Source: Cylicocyclus nassatus | Taxonomy: Eukaryota; Nematoda; Chromadorea; Rhabditida; Strongylidae | Length of the DNA: 64,000 nt | Direction of reading: 5' to 3' | NCBI GenBank assembly: GCA_958299035.1 | Contig: CATQJL010000112.1 | Location: 60,495,823-60,559,822, forward strand | Program-made: the position numbers and the translations under genes | Shown here: in pieces, positions 35,852-49,141 of the stretch | Position numbering within the stretch: the stretch's first letter is position 1 | How the letters are laid out: every line of letters starts with the position of its first letter | Notes under the pieces: model-generated | What the model saw: the letters and a program-made list of their open reading frames with translations, nothing else | Told to the model about the DNA's origin: nothing | The model's database searches: none

Positions 35852-38800
35852 CAAGTCAGAATTTGGAAACTACCGGAACACAGTCGGGTAGGAAGAATTT
35901 GGTCCAGACTTCAAAAGAATAAATACAGAAACGATAGCAGATCAAACTGATCGCCAGTCACCAAAGCGCGCGATTCTGGAAGTCGGATTGGTGAGTGAAT
36001 AGAAGATATTCTGAAACATTTGAAAATTATGTCGATGCATTTGCGAAAGAGAAGTGATTCGGCTGTCATTTTAGGGGAATGTACGAGCGTGGTGATTATG
36101 AGCGTACGGATAAGCGAGAGTTGCATGTGGATCGAATTATAATGAACTTGAACAAGGGGGTGAAGAGAAAGGGGGGAGAAGATGAGGGGTCCCGCGCACG
36201 AGAAGAAACATGAATCGTGTCGAGAGCGATCGGCGATATTCTGATAAACGGTACGATGATATGGGGGACAATAGATGGGGGGGGGGGGGGGGGGAAAGGC
36301 ACACATCGTTGAGTGTGTGATTCGCAAGTCATGAACAAACGGACATCAAATCGGACAATGTGATGGTCTTGCTGGTATGATGATGATCACAGAGAGAAAA
36401 CGATGATCGCTTCGAAGTTGACGCAGATACATAGACTTTCATAAGATAAGAGAGAGATAGACGAGTGATTGGTGTTACCTGGCGTGTTGTAACACCATAA
36501 ATCGGTCGGTGGGAAAATTTGAGAGCGGGAGAATGATTAGAAAATTGAGACAATGAGATGCGATGTGGGTTCTTAGCAGGTATAATTGGAATAAACAGAT
36601 CAAAGATTGGGAAAAGTGAACTTTCTTTGCAAAATATCAGCAGTAAAGTAAGTTACTTGTTTAGCCAAAAAGTACAAGCAATGTAGCCCATAAGTAAAGA
36701 TCCCAGTCAGTAAGTAGCCAGACCCCCCCCCGTGTTCTCGAGGGCCCGGGCGCGCCCACCTGCGCCTGCACCGCCGGTGGCCACCGCGACGACGATTCGC
36801 TGCCGAGAATTATGTTGTTACAAAATGAACATGCTGTTCACAAGCTCCGCCCATCGGCTGCGTGATTGGCGCCGGTGGCTCGGCGGGTGGGGCGAGCCTC
36901 ATCCAGCGGCTCCGCCCCGCTCGACGATGATTGCTGCTCGTTGAGGTGGGGCCGGGCCGCAGCCTCGCCAGCGATGAGGCGCGCGATTACGGTAGCCGCG
37001 CGCGCGCCCCTCGCGAGTGACGAGGAACAGGTGGAGAGCCTCTTATTTCTCAAAAATGGCTCTGGTATTACTTCATTTACCTTTAGAAGTATGTTCCAAA
37101 TGTGTTTTTTGTTATTGCCGTATCTATAGTGGTTGTGTTCTGCAAATATGCGTTGCATTTAAGTTGTGTAATAGTACGCACACATTTACAAACAGTAAAC
37201 ACTCAGTATTACACTATTATCTGCTTGTTAATGTGTTGTAATCAAGTTTAAAGAGAGTAAAGTGAATGATAGGTAGTAAGACGCAAAGAATGTGTTAAGT
37301 ACAACGGAAATGATTATTTTTCTTCAAAAAATGCCAAAAAACCCCTACAGCAGATCAAAAGCATTGTCCGAATGTGATTATTTCTGCATGGAAAGAATTT
37401 GGCCAAAGATGGAAATTATTGGAAAAAACGCGAGAGTACATCAGAGACACACACGTGGCGCCACTGATACTTACAACGCGCTTCAGGTGCGCGATTTTAC
37501 ACCAAAAGACATGACAATGGACAATAGCCCTCCTCTAACGACGCACAAATACACAAACAAAAGCGTTGCTATTGCCTGTGCATGATGCTATTACAGCATC
37601 ATATAAACAACAATGCTTTAGCATCGATAGAGACATCAAAACGAGTGATTAACGGCGCGCTAGAGGTGGCCGGGACAGCGCCGAACAGTCCTAATATGCT
37701 TAACAAATTCTGCACTCTACATACTGATAGCACGTTGCTAATAATGTCTTTAAGAGGGCAAAAAACAAATCAGAACATCTGATACAAATCCGCTTAGGAC
37801 GAATCGTGTCTAACAATTGGCTGGCTGGAAAAAACTGCAGCAGCACACATACACTAGTCTCACACACACACAAATGCTCATTGACATGCGTTTTAACACA
37901 TGTGAAACAGGAATTTTTTCCATGTGTGACAGTTGTCCTTGACGGTAATGGATATGACTGTTGAGTAGTGCGCGCATTGTTTTGATTAGTGATTGCGTTA
38001 CTAGTAACATTGAGACAATAAAAAGCATTGAGACACGCTCTTGCACACAACCGCAAAAGGTAAATTGGAGAAACGCGTAGCAAGGACATACGATAGAGTT
38101 TTGGACGGAAATGGTAAAAAATTAGATTCCTCTAAAAGTCAAAAACTTCGGGGTACAAATTGCACGACAGGTGGTAGCTCACGATTTTTTGTGACCCTTG
38201 TGATCGATTTTTTCCAAAAATAACAAAAAATTGAAAAGTTTGGCAAAGACATACCGTAGAGTTTTGAACAAGATTGCTCGAAAAATTTTACGAAATTCCC
38301 TAAAAATTCTGGGTTATTACAAAAAATGCATAGATGTTGTGGACCAAGATTATATGGAAGAATGAACAAAGTTTAAATCTTGGACGATAATCAGAAATGG
38401 AGTAATTTTCCAGAAGCTTCTGGGCAAAAGTAGAAAGGAACAACTCCAAAGTGAAACAAAAGCATTATGACCATACAAGGAAGTGCATTCGCTTATATAG
38501 ACATTCGGACACTCGTGATAGTTGTCCGAGTTCAATAATGAGTGAATAAAATCGAACACAATAGCAATTAAGTGTATACAACACCAAGTGTGAGAGACAA
38601 CATTTTTCGAAGTTTTTTTTTCGCGGGCTTTGAAAAAAACTCGTGCCGAATTTGTGACAGTTGTCGTGAAAGAAGGAGACGAGAAAGTGGTGGTGATGGT
38701 GGAAGAAAGCGGAAAAACATGTTCACTCGACACAATATGCCTCGTAAAACACTTGTGGGAGATAAGCCCCTAAGACGTTCACATGGCCGAAAGCGGGGAA

Positions 38801-39066
38801 AACATCGACGGGGGGGGGGGGGTAGATGGGGAGAGCGCGCGCGGGGCGCGGACTACTGTAGCTTGCACTCTGAAACCATCATCATCAACAGCAGAGCAGA
38901 AGTAGCGACAAGAACAACGAGTGTCGAACATCGGTCAGCTAGTCGACGCTCAGGGGCAAGAAATGGAGCGCTTTAAGGGGGGGGGGAGCCCTGAGAGGAA
39001 AAGAGTCTGCGGGGGGGGGGGGGTAGCTCCGAGCAAGGACACCGCCGCCATCAGCGCGCGGACCCG
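35852..39066. other. 5' flank of irx-1, likely regulatory
   Basis: It holds long G runs (36277-36294, 38811, 38979, 39011), a very GC-rich, CG-dense block at 36740-37030, and CA/TG- and GA-rich stretches. Upstream untranslated exons and enhancers of irx-1 would be expected here, but none can be pinned down by eye. Confidence 0.4.
38082..38330. repeat. Two-copy degenerate tandem repeat
   Basis: GACATACGATAGAGTTTTGGAC near 38085 and GACATACCGTAGAGTTTTGAAC near 38249 start similar blocks about 165 bp apart. Confidence 0.5.
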
Positions 39067-40167
39067 ATGTCGAGCGACACGATGATGCTGTCGAACGGAC
39101 TAATGATTCCGCCCGCACATCTTGCTTGTCCCCCTCACCGTTCCGCGGGGGCGTGGTCACCCCACAACGAGGGTCGCAACCTGGATATAAGAGAGTTAGT
39201 TAGGACTGGACAATTTACACCAAGTGAGCAATGGAAGCTGGTTGGTTGCGCGCGCGTGCGTTGGCCGCCAGCCAACCTTTTAGCGCCTAATTACGGCCCT
39301 AAACATGGGGTGACTCTGGCGGCACCAATTCACGCCATGAGCATGGGAGTCGGTAGGTTTCACATCGAGGAACCATCAAATTTGTGTTAACATCATTTCC
39401 CCAGCTAAATCCCATGTTAACATGATTAGCAAAGGAAGTAACTTGACAAGTTCGAACAACTTTGAAACGTCATTGTAATTTGTGCAAATGCACACCTTCA
39501 CGATGCAGAAAAACGGGCAAAAAATGTCACGGCCAACACGCATGACTTGTGAAATCCTGTAAGAACGCGTTGCTTTGTTTGTGCTCTCGAAAAAACGAGT
39601 GTTAACACTGATCCGAACACAAGTTTGAACAAGTCAAACACTCGAGTGAGTGAGCAGAGCAAGTGAGACGTAGAGGATTTTACGTACATTTCTGTGCATG
39701 AGAAGCGGGGGAGGGGGGGGGGGGGGGGGGGAGGGGGCGAGGTTTTCAAACTTGTGCAAGCCGAAGCGATTCTGCTATGATCTGGCCCAAAATCTTGGAA
39801 GAAGAAATTTTGTAAGCCCCAAAATAATTCCATCAATAAGTTCAAGTGCAATGCTCCTATTTTCTCATTTAGAATGCAGTATAGAAAAATTTAGATGACA
39901 AATTTGGCGTTTATTCTTGATTTTACAGGTAGCAGAGTTCAGGGAATAGAATATCCAGCAAAAGAACACAAATTTTGTTCCTGCAAATTATCACCCAGTG
40001 ATTTTTGGGACATAAGACCAGTCCCAAGCCATGACCCCACAAGAGTGCCAAAACTTACGCAAAATGCCATCGCTAAACAAATATTACGTACAACTAATCA
40101 ACTAAGGATTAGCTGCACACTTGATATGGATGATGATGTTGCGATACGGGGCGACTATTATGGATGA
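39067..40167 (+). CDS. Candidate two-exon gene (174 aa), divergent from irx-1
   Basis: Exon 1 (39067-39352) starts at ATG, reads MSSDTMMLSNGLMIPPAHL and ends at GTCG/GTAGGT in phase 1. Exon 2 (39929-40167) follows GATTTTACAG in phase 1 and reads SRVQGIEYPAKEHKFCSCKL, ending in MDDDVAIRGDYYG and TGA. The matching phases and sensible composition support the model. Against it are the GC-rich first exon, which is open in several frames, and the lack of any recognised domain. The intron contains a long G run at about 39708-39735. Confidence 0.3.
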
Positions 40168-41499
40168 GCTTCAGTTAGTGCAATATTGCGTAAAATAATA
40201 TGTTAATCTGTACACACACAAATAGAAATAGAGACTCACCACATCACATATACACTCTCTCTCATACACAAATACGAGATGTGCTCAATGGCTCATCGAA
40301 TAAGCGGCGCAATCGAGAGCGAGCTACAGAGCAAACAAACCGCCCCAACACTTCTCAGCACTCTCTTGTTTTTCGGCACTATTAGGGCAACTACAGAAGG
40401 CGGTATGGGTGAGAAGCGGGGGGGGGGGGGAGCGGAAAGGGTGTAATTGACGAAATCTTATAAATGTATAAGCAGTCCTCGAGTCATTTACTCAGTATGT
40501 GAGCCTGCGCACTATGCGCGGCAACTGACGACATCCCTACTAGTAATTCCTTAGTAAAACCTTTTTTCGCGTGACAAACTTTAGAAGTGTGCACTACTAA
40601 CTAACACATATCCAGTCAAATCAAGGGGACAAGAAAACCAGGACAATTCACAAAAAAAGGGCAGGTTCCAACCTTACAAGTGTCAAGTAGCGTGTATAGT
40701 GTGCATGTACACATTAAGTAACAAATAACGAGGCGATACATAGGAATTTTTGAAGGATGTTAGCATTACACAGTTTCTCCATATATATAAACTTAGAGTA
40801 ACTGTTACGTAGACCACACGCAAGGCTACGCAAAATTGCACAAAATGCAGTGGAAATCGAGCAAGTGAACGTCCGAGAGCATCGAGCTGTTTACTGACAC
40901 ACTGACTCGACACGCCCTAATTTTTCGAGCAAGCCTATTGCTAGCCTAGGGCAAAATAGTCGAAGCCGCAACAGAGACATAGACGAGGACGACGGAAATT
41001 TTCCGGATGTCGCCGCCTGATAACCGGGTGCGGTTCCAATTTCCGGTACATCCTCTTTTGCTTGTTATAGCAGCTCTTGCTCTCATCCCGTCAACCCACA
41101 CATGCATTGCACACATTCGTTGATTGTTATGACGACGCTTTACTGCTCAGTTGAAAAAAAAATCTGGAGGGGGAAGACAATGATTTTCAGTTTTAACATT
41201 TAAAGCAAAAGTGCACAGGATTAGTGATCTCCGGAAATCGAGTACTATAGTTATATTTTTTACTTCCTGTGATTCAGAATTTCCGATTACAGTCACATGA
41301 ATGGACAAGTAGCAGTTATTTTTCGAATATTCAAGGTTAAAAATTCTGGCTGATTATTGTAGATTTAAAATCACTTCCATGTCGCTCGCATCTCTGCAAT
41401 CTGCTTACTTACGATTTGAGAAATCTACAATTTTTGGCTTAACATTGATAATGTGACTACTGCGAAATAATTTAGCTTCAAATACAGTATTACACTAGT

Positions 41500-41940
41500 A
41501 CTAAAGAAGCCTGTAATTTATAAGTATACTGTACATCACAGGATACTTTTTACAAAGGACCAGTTTATTGAAAAAAATAAGCTTTTTTAGACAAGGCTTC
41601 GTTAGAATCAAGCTACAGTACCCTACCGCAACCCTACGAAAGCCCATACCTCTACGGTAAGAGCACCGTGACTCACATTTTTGTTTCAATATAATCTTAT
41701 TGAGACTGTTGTAAAATTTTGAGCCTCAAGTGTTTACCTAGTGCTGCAGACTTGTGCAACACTACAGTAGGCAATACGGTAAGCATACTGTACCCAGCAT
41801 TCTTCCTTGAAGCATTTCATGCTAAGCGTACTGTATCTCAATCTTTTTCGTCCTAAGTAAGTTTTGAGATTCAAGCTCAAAGTTCCTACCCTCACTCGGT
41901 AGGCATACTGTACTCCGCTTTTCTCATGAAACACTGAGAT
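41500..41940. repeat. Degenerate repeats with GGTAAGCATACTGTAC
   Basis: GGTA(A/G)GCATACTGTAC followed by a TTCT-rich block occurs at about 41779 and 41900, with related ACTGTAC pieces at 41528 and 41829. The minus-strand ORF here reads VQYAYR twice for this reason. Confidence 0.5.
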
Positions 41941-42528
41941 TTTGACGCCTCAACGTCTCATAGGCTTGACTAACTTATTTCGAACTTTTTTGAGAAAATT
42001 ACACTTGCCCTGAGTGACAATTAGTCCTGACGCTTCCAAACACTTGTTACTGAGCCCAAAAGACAGATTCAAAATGAAATCTCATACGACCAGCACGCCA
42101 ACAGTGTCGTCGACGATGTGTTGAAGGCTGTATGCAAATCACCAGCAGCCCGTACGCGCCATCATTAAATTCCGTGATATTTCGGGGAGGGCAAAATTAG
42201 GTCTTTATGCTCACATCAAGAAGATGAAGAAGAGTGAAATCGCGCTACACATGTCCCGCGCGCCAAGCATGCGAGCGCGGCGATCAGCTGTCCGCCTGTG
42301 TCTCATTACGGATCGTTGACACGATGTCCGCGTTTCTCCATATGATAATGAGAATGAGAGAAGATTTTCAAATCTTCTTGCGCTAAGCAAGCAGCAGCGG
42401 CAGCGAAGACGAGGCAGACATCCGTTCGCCTGGTGTATAGATATGTTTAATCTGTAAAGGGTCAGCACACCTGTTTGAAAGTGGCACCGACGCATAATTA
42501 CAGACGCGGCGGCAAGCATGAACCTGCA

Positions 42529-42994
42529 ATGGACCCAGTGATTAGCAAGGATTCCGAGACGTACTTGATGAGATCATCATTGGATCTTCTCGGCATGCTC
42601 AGGGATAATCTCTTAAATACTAAGAGAATGGGTCAGATTTCGAATTTGACCGGATTAGGATGCATAGGCGTGCAGGAGTGTAGCTTACGATATTATGAGC
42701 GGGAATTTGTACTTTTTAAAAGTAGAGCGTAACACAGATCATGCGCCTAGCTTCACTACTCACAATCAATCTTCGTTAACTAGTCTTACGCAGATTGTGA
42801 CCGAGGACAAAAGATGTTCCGGAAGTGCTCCTGAAATATGTTGCGTACTAGAACATTATATTCTAGGGAAGAGAAAGTTGCTTTCAAAAATTATTGCAAG
42901 CTGTTTACAGTCAAGTCAATTTGTGGGCGATATGTGCCATTGCACAACATGCATGTTAGGCGTGAAATCGATTAACCTGACTAGGGCGACATAA
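42529..42994 (+). CDS. Two overlapping coding-like ORFs in shifted registers
   Basis: Downstream of an ATTACAG acceptor, a frame opens at ATG 42529 (MDPVISKDSETYLMRSSLDL) and stops at 42732. A second frame, shifted by +1, overlaps it from 42695 and runs to TAA 42994 with coding-like text such as SLTSLTQIVTEDKRCSGSAP. The overlap contains TTTTTAAAAG. Either one is chance, or a single gene has a frameshift or unrecognised intron. No domain is recognised; two Cys pairs occur near the end (CHCTTC). Confidence 0.22.
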
Positions 42995-45345
42995 GGAGGT
43001 ACTATTAGTGTTTTTTTTGTTTTTTTCTGGTCTTTTCAAGTATGCATCAAGCGAACATTTCCCAAAAGTTTTTAGAAGTTTTAAGCAAAATGGCCAACGA
43101 AAAAAGACCTGACGCGCAATGTGCATACCATGTGCAATCTCACGCGAAGAATTAAGAATCGGCTTGATTTTTTACCCTCGTTTTCATCAGTTTATTTCGC
43201 CTAATCATAGAAAAGTAACTCGCCCCATGAATGCTACCTTGAAAACGCGAAAACTGATTGGGAAGCTCTCGAAAAAATTGCCCAACAGAGCGCTAAAGTT
43301 CTGCAAAATTGCGTCGATCAAATCCTACAGTATAAAATAACGAAATAGCGAACAAAACTAATGATGCAATAGCCATGAATGACAATAAAAATTATGTAAT
43401 GACATTTCCTCCGAAATAACGTCTCATTTAGGATTCCACACACTTTCGGCCGAGCAAACGCCGACATCTGTCGGGCCGCTACGTTCTGATACACACGGGC
43501 TTCGACGAGAAAATTTTGTCGTCAGTACGATCGATATGATCGCGAACTAGTCTTCTAGTCACAAAGTCTTTTAAGGAGGTTATTTCAATTTGTTATTTAC
43601 ATAAGGAGTTAGAAAAGAAATGCGTCAATATTGGCGCTAGGTCCGAGTCATCGATCGGGTTATCAAAGGCGCACTGTGCTCCGGGCAAGGCTACTCCATG
43701 TTAGTCAATGTTTCTATAATGTTACTTGTGCGTAATGGTGATTCAGAGAATTCGTCATTGATAACACTTCCATTCTCGCGCTCTCGTGCATTTGCACAAC
43801 GCTGGCGCGATCATTTTCTGATGATCGCTTGAGCCGAACTCGACCTCCATCGAATGTCTTTGTTATTATTTAGCACTTTGTTGAGTTTCTTCATGTTTTC
43901 GTTTATACTACCTACTAAAGTTCGGATTTCGCGCCGCTATTTGTGCACAGTCCGCGCCTACACCAAGTTTGAGCTACTGTGGCGAAAATTGATGTCAACA
44001 TGTTAGACATGAACTTATGTTTCTCATTCTAGTTTTTTATTCGTTGTCCTTTTTGGATAACTTTGTTAACTTTCATCGCTAGTGATTGATTGCTTATTAT
44101 TGTACGTAGCGCCAATCTAGCTCAAGTATTAGCCTTGTCGGCATCCTTGATAGATTCTACGCTTCGCTAGTTTTCTCATGGACTGTCAAACATTAGCATG
44201 TGCTGAGTGTTTGTAGTAATAGTCATGCTCACGTCAAGTTGTTTCTATAACGATAAATGATTCGTTCCAGGTATTCCTAGTATTTGCGAGGAGTGGAGGA
44301 GTTGGCGAAACATTTGCAAAAAGTGAGAAAACTGTTCAGGTGGGAGATTTTTGACACATTTGTTCATTTGTTTTTTCCTTAAAAAACCACATTATGATAT
44401 AGGAGTTTGCACTTTTTGTGAGTAGCAAATATTTTGATTCACAAAACATTTTTAGCCGATAGTTCTACTAGAAGGTCATTCTACTCCTCATTTTACGTCT
44501 TTATTCCTCATACGTCCTACTTTTTTCACCATGTTTCGAAGGTTTTGCTCAATTTTTTTGAAGTTAACTATGTTTTTAACATCATGAGCCATATTTTCCA
44601 GTTCCTCTTGCTACTTCAAACGCCCTTTACATTTACCGCTGTAATATGATAACCTATTAGTACCTATCAACAAGTACCCACTTCCATATTATGTCATCAC
44701 CCCGGTGCTAATCGTTTCCTTTCAATGGCTTTCGAGTGTTTTTGCGGACACATGCCGAAGGCATGTCGCTTCGCTAACAAAACGCTTACCGCCACCTACC
44801 TCCGGGTTATGTGAGGTTCGCTGACATGTTGTCTTAGCCACCATAAGGTTATAAGGTTGGTAATACTTGCAGTGATCGGGGGATGGACTTGTCGATTTGT
44901 TATTGTTTCGCTGATTGACAGTTTAGAAACATTATGTCAACACTAAATTGCCACCTATTGTTGATGTCGGCCCATGCGATGATGCATATGGTGATTTTGT
45001 CGAGGTGAGGGGTATACGTTACAATAGCTGAGCGGGAGTTAGTATATGGATGATTACAAAGGATTATAGACTATATCGAATAGAGTGGATGTGCGTACTC
45101 GCTCACGGTTCCAAATAGCTAAGCGGTCTAATCAGCTAGCATGACATTTTTGAATTCAAAACTCATTCTTCATCATAATATTCTTTAATTGGACTTCAAA
45201 AGTGTGTGTTACCATAGTGTAATGATGAGAAACGTCAATAAATCCGCGCCATACTGGCACGCACACGCTGCCACTTGGTGCAGTTGCGACTATTAGTTCA
45301 TGTTTCCCGGTTCTTACTTAATAAGAATGAAATTTTTGATCTTCG

Positions 45346-45750
45346 ATTTTCAGGAATTGCTTCACATTCATGTTTTGATGCGCTCCAAGATTTTGGGCTT
45401 TGCCTCACGGGTAGCCATTGAAACCAAGTATTGGTGCAATTACACCAGATCACTTAGGCGTCAGCTATGCACCCATCAAGATCTCGTACAGGCTTTTTCT
45501 CACATTAGCATTATCCAGCTCGTACTTATTTGACGTCAATCGCCAGCTGCAATCCGCATTTGTGATTTTCGAGTCACTTAATACTTTTTCCCACCTCACC
45601 CTGTCGTTAATGAGCCACTACCATTGGACACTCGTAAAAGCTCGTTGTCGGCGGAGTGCTGAACACAGGCAGCCGCAGCGCGCCAACCAGCCTGCTGCAG
45701 CCGCCGCCGCCGCGGCTGAAGCATCTGTGCGAGATGCCTATGTAAACTAG
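45346..45750 (+). CDS. Possible exon(s) with alanine run
   Basis: A GATTTTCAG acceptor ending at 45352 leads into one open frame (ELLHIHVLMRSKILGFASR). A second frame, from 45418 to 45750, contains a hydrophobic stretch (YRLFLTLALSSSYLFDV) and ends with PAAAAAAAAEASVRDAYVN. The two frames differ and no splice joins them cleanly. Low confidence. Confidence 0.15.
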
Positions 45751-46158
45751 CCAAGCTCATTAACGCCATATGAGTCCGCTTTTAGAGGTTTTTGCGGACG
45801 CGTTACCTAAATGCCCGATGCTATGTGCCGTAGAAAAAGTGTCTGTTAAATGGAGTTGACGACAACTGGCACAGGTGTTAGTTAGTACCACCGATCCAGC
45901 TATTACTGCAGTAATATAACACGTTCTTTCGTTTGGTTACCGCAGTACGTCGCATTCGTTTTGGAGGGAGCTGATGTTGGTAGAGTTATAAGTTTACCCG
46001 TTAGTCAGGTGGTTTGAATACAGTCATGCGTGCACTTTTCTTCTTGGAAAAAGGAGACGAAAAGCTACACGGAACCTTTGTGGTGAAAATTATGACTCCT
46101 CGATCTTGGCGGTTTCACCCTTTACCTATTTCCTCGCTCCGAAAAATCAACGAGCAGC

Positions 46159-46278
46159 CTCGTAATTGATTGACGTAATTACAGCAACGATACTGCTGTT
46201 TGCGATGAAAAATCACACCTCGTAATTGATTGACGTACTTACAGCAACGATACTGCTGTTTGCGATGAAAAATCACAC
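46159..46278. repeat. 60-bp perfect-register tandem duplication
   Basis: CTCGTAATTGATTGACGTAA and the rest of the unit occur twice exactly 60 bp apart with one substitution seen. Since 60 is divisible by three, the frame on either strand is kept. Confidence 0.9.
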
Positions 46279-47815
46279 CCTGCATCGGTGTGTCTCGACA
46301 TTTGTTAGCAATGTGGTGGTGAGAACGATTCATGTGTTTGATTGGCTGGACAAGCTCAGAGTGCTAATGACAGTGTGCTGTGTATGTTTAGTCCCCCCCC
46401 CCTTCTCCCCCCGTATACCAGAACGGATAGGTGACAAGCTCATGTCAGCAAGCGTCATTTGACACAGTGTTGGAAAGCACTTTCGTGTTTTGTGGAAAGT
46501 TGGCTCAGAATTTGTGGAAAAGTGGGGGGGGGGGGAGAGGGGAGGGAGGGGAGATTGGGACCTAGGACGGGCCCAGGTAAATGTGGCAGTTTATCATACT
46601 GGTTTGGAGCCTTTGTAAGCTGTTACCCAGGCAACACCTCAAAAATCCATTCGTAGCTCAATTCTTGCCCAGTACCGTACTCTAGGACACTTATTATCGC
46701 AAGGAGAGTACGGTTGTCCTGGCCAAGAGTTTGAAACTGAATTGCTCAAAAACGATACATGAATTGGGCCTTGGGCAGTGGGACAATGACGCTAGGGCTT
46801 CCCTAACAGCTTCAACATGAAGAACCCAGCTACCCGGATTTGCCTGAATGTGAATTCAAAAGCCATCATCAGCGCCAATGACAATTTTGCCGATTTGCTA
46901 TACCGTTATTAACTTGGGAAACTTTGGAATGTATACGGTAAGTTTCGAAACCTCCACTGAAGAACATTTGGTGAACGTCACAGTAAGTTGTCGTCGGTAA
47001 TGATGACGAGTTTTCCCAATGCTATTCTGAGGTCTATCGTTACTGATGTTATTGAGTGTTGTGAATATGCATGAAACGAGTTTCTACCTCAAAACTTCCA
47101 AAAAACGTCTAACAAACTCGTCCCAAAACCGGATACATTCTCTAATACTGCGCTTTGTACAATACAAGATTACTGTACAAAATTGCACTGCATGTGCGCG
47201 GCGAGAGTCATAACCGAATGGTCGCTGAACGAGTTCGTAATTTTTCTCTACAGTCAACTATCAACCGTAATTGATGTCGAACATCATTCTGCGATAGATA
47301 GGCGAACGATTATCTAAGCGAGGATCGAGTAGGGAGGAAGGAGAGTATATGGTTGGTGACGTACATCTCTCGACTATTGTAATACTTATGAGTTATGATC
47401 ACGGGATATTGCACAATACTCGACGGGGTCGCACAGTTAAGAGGTTAATCCTCGCTACACAACTGATCTCTTATACCTAAACAATGAGGGACAAAGCAGG
47501 TTAGGGGCTAGGGGACTTCGGAGGGCTGAAGCGGGCGCTATTTTGCTTTAGCTTGCTGTGAAAGAGTCTGTACGGCTCTTTTACAATAAGCGAGTAAGAA
47601 GATCCACAAAAGCACTACCTGGACATTACTCTGGCACGAGTCTACTTCTTTTGAGGTGGGCAAAGTTGGTTTGGGTTGAGAAAACCAAGAGGCACCTCAT
47701 GGAGCCGTGCTGATTCACTGACACCCCTACCAACTTGTCCTTATTAGAAGAGAGTATTGGATCTGTACCAAGCTTGATTCAGGTAAACGCTGGCCTGCAC
47801 GTTTATTAGACTCTT

Positions 47816-47948
47816 AGGCTGGAGTCAGACTTATTGCTTGGCCGCTTCATCCACTCTATCCACTTCTATTGGTCAAATCACTAATTTGACCAATGGGAAA
47901 TTGGCTGAAGTGGATGAAGCGGCTAACCAGAGGAGTCTAGCTCTGCCT
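47816..47948. mobile_element. 133-bp hairpin MITE
   Basis: Arms of about 62 bases share CCGCTTCATCCACTTC and ATTGGTCAAAT and end in AGGCTGGAGTC / GAGTCTAGCTCTGCCT, with a 5-base loop. No clear target duplication. Confidence 0.65.
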
Positions 47949-48364
47949 CAGCAACTTGCAGAGTATCGCTCTAAAATCGCCTTCCTACCGTATACCCTGT
48001 AGTTCTCCTCTTGTTAAACAAGTGACTGTTTGTTGTCAAGTTATTAATGAAGAGAGCCATCAGTTGGCCATGTCATTAACAACTTAACAGCTGCTGCACC
48101 TATGCTTTGTTATCAGTCATCGTATCAGTATTCCACGGGGGACCTACATCTGTCGTATATCTATGACAATAACGATATGGCTGCAATGGAATGTTATGCA
48201 GTGTGTCATGTCTTCCATATGCTACGAAATTGAGAGTTAAGACATGATATCTACGATCGCATCGCACGATAGCCGTACCGATGTAGCGTCCGCTTGGACT
48301 AGCTGACCTTAGTTGTTTGGACAGATTAATTAAGAGATATTAGCGCCGAGTAGCTATAGGGATG

Positions 48365-48747
48365 CTAACGAGAAAGAGAGAATGATTCAAGCAGGAGCTG
48401 TAAGAGAACGAATGTAGCTGCTAAGGGAGCAGCTTTGACGAAATGTAATGAGAGCTGCAGAGATGGCAAGAAAGCGCTGTTGTCGAGGATTTGTGGTGAA
48501 TAACGCAGCGACAATGTAAGCTGAGAAAAAGCGAAGAAACATCTGTTCAAGCCACTCTCGCCGAAAGTACACGCATTCACACAAATCATGCCTGTCGAGA
48601 TTACGGTAGCGGTGGTGACATACATTATCAAGACATAATGACGACTTACCGTTGTAACGAGGTGAAGCGCTTCGATGTCTTCAAAGTACGACAGTATGGC
48701 ACCAGCGGCTTGTCTTCGAACTTGACAACCCGCGAATGAAAGGGTTT
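48365..48747 (-). CDS. Candidate exon pair on the minus strand
   Basis: A minus-strand segment just above 48650 reads CQVRRQAAGAILSYFEDIEA and LHLVTT and ends at a consensus ACG/GTAAGT donor (intron starting at 48649). An acceptor TTTTTCTCAG ends at 48516, followed by an open frame to TAG at 48365. The exon with VRRQAAGAILSYFEDIEALH looks coding; the downstream part is less certain because all three frames are open. No start codon or upstream exon was found. Confidence 0.25.
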
Positions 48748-49141
48748 ATGTCGATTCAGGATCGTTTTATATGACGGATGTTGTTTGGCCACGTGTTATC
48801 GCCACGTAAAATTTAGTCTTCAACAACCGGAATCTTCAACAACCGGAAGTTGAGCTAATAAGTCAAAAAATTGCAGTAACATCTAACTTAAGAATCCTGA
48901 CGGCTAGCTTTCATGGAGATTTGGAGAGGATCGGACCTCTCTGTGCAAAAATTTGGATAAATTTTTTTTCTACGAATGACTAAATCAGATGCCGTCGTGG
49001 AACCGGAAGTGACAGATCACATCGACATGTTTGATGTTTTGACCAGAATATACACGCACTGGCAAATTGGGGTCAGTAGACTAGAAAATGTGTAGCTTTC
49101 AAAAATTGGATTTTGGAGAAATCTCAAAAATACGCAATGAT

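Larger units (their letters stand above)
43000..48300. other. Mostly non-coding stretch
   Basis: Only the weak candidate at 45346-45750, the 60-bp duplication, the hairpin at 47816 and G/C runs near 46392 and 46507 stand out. Confidence 0.4.
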
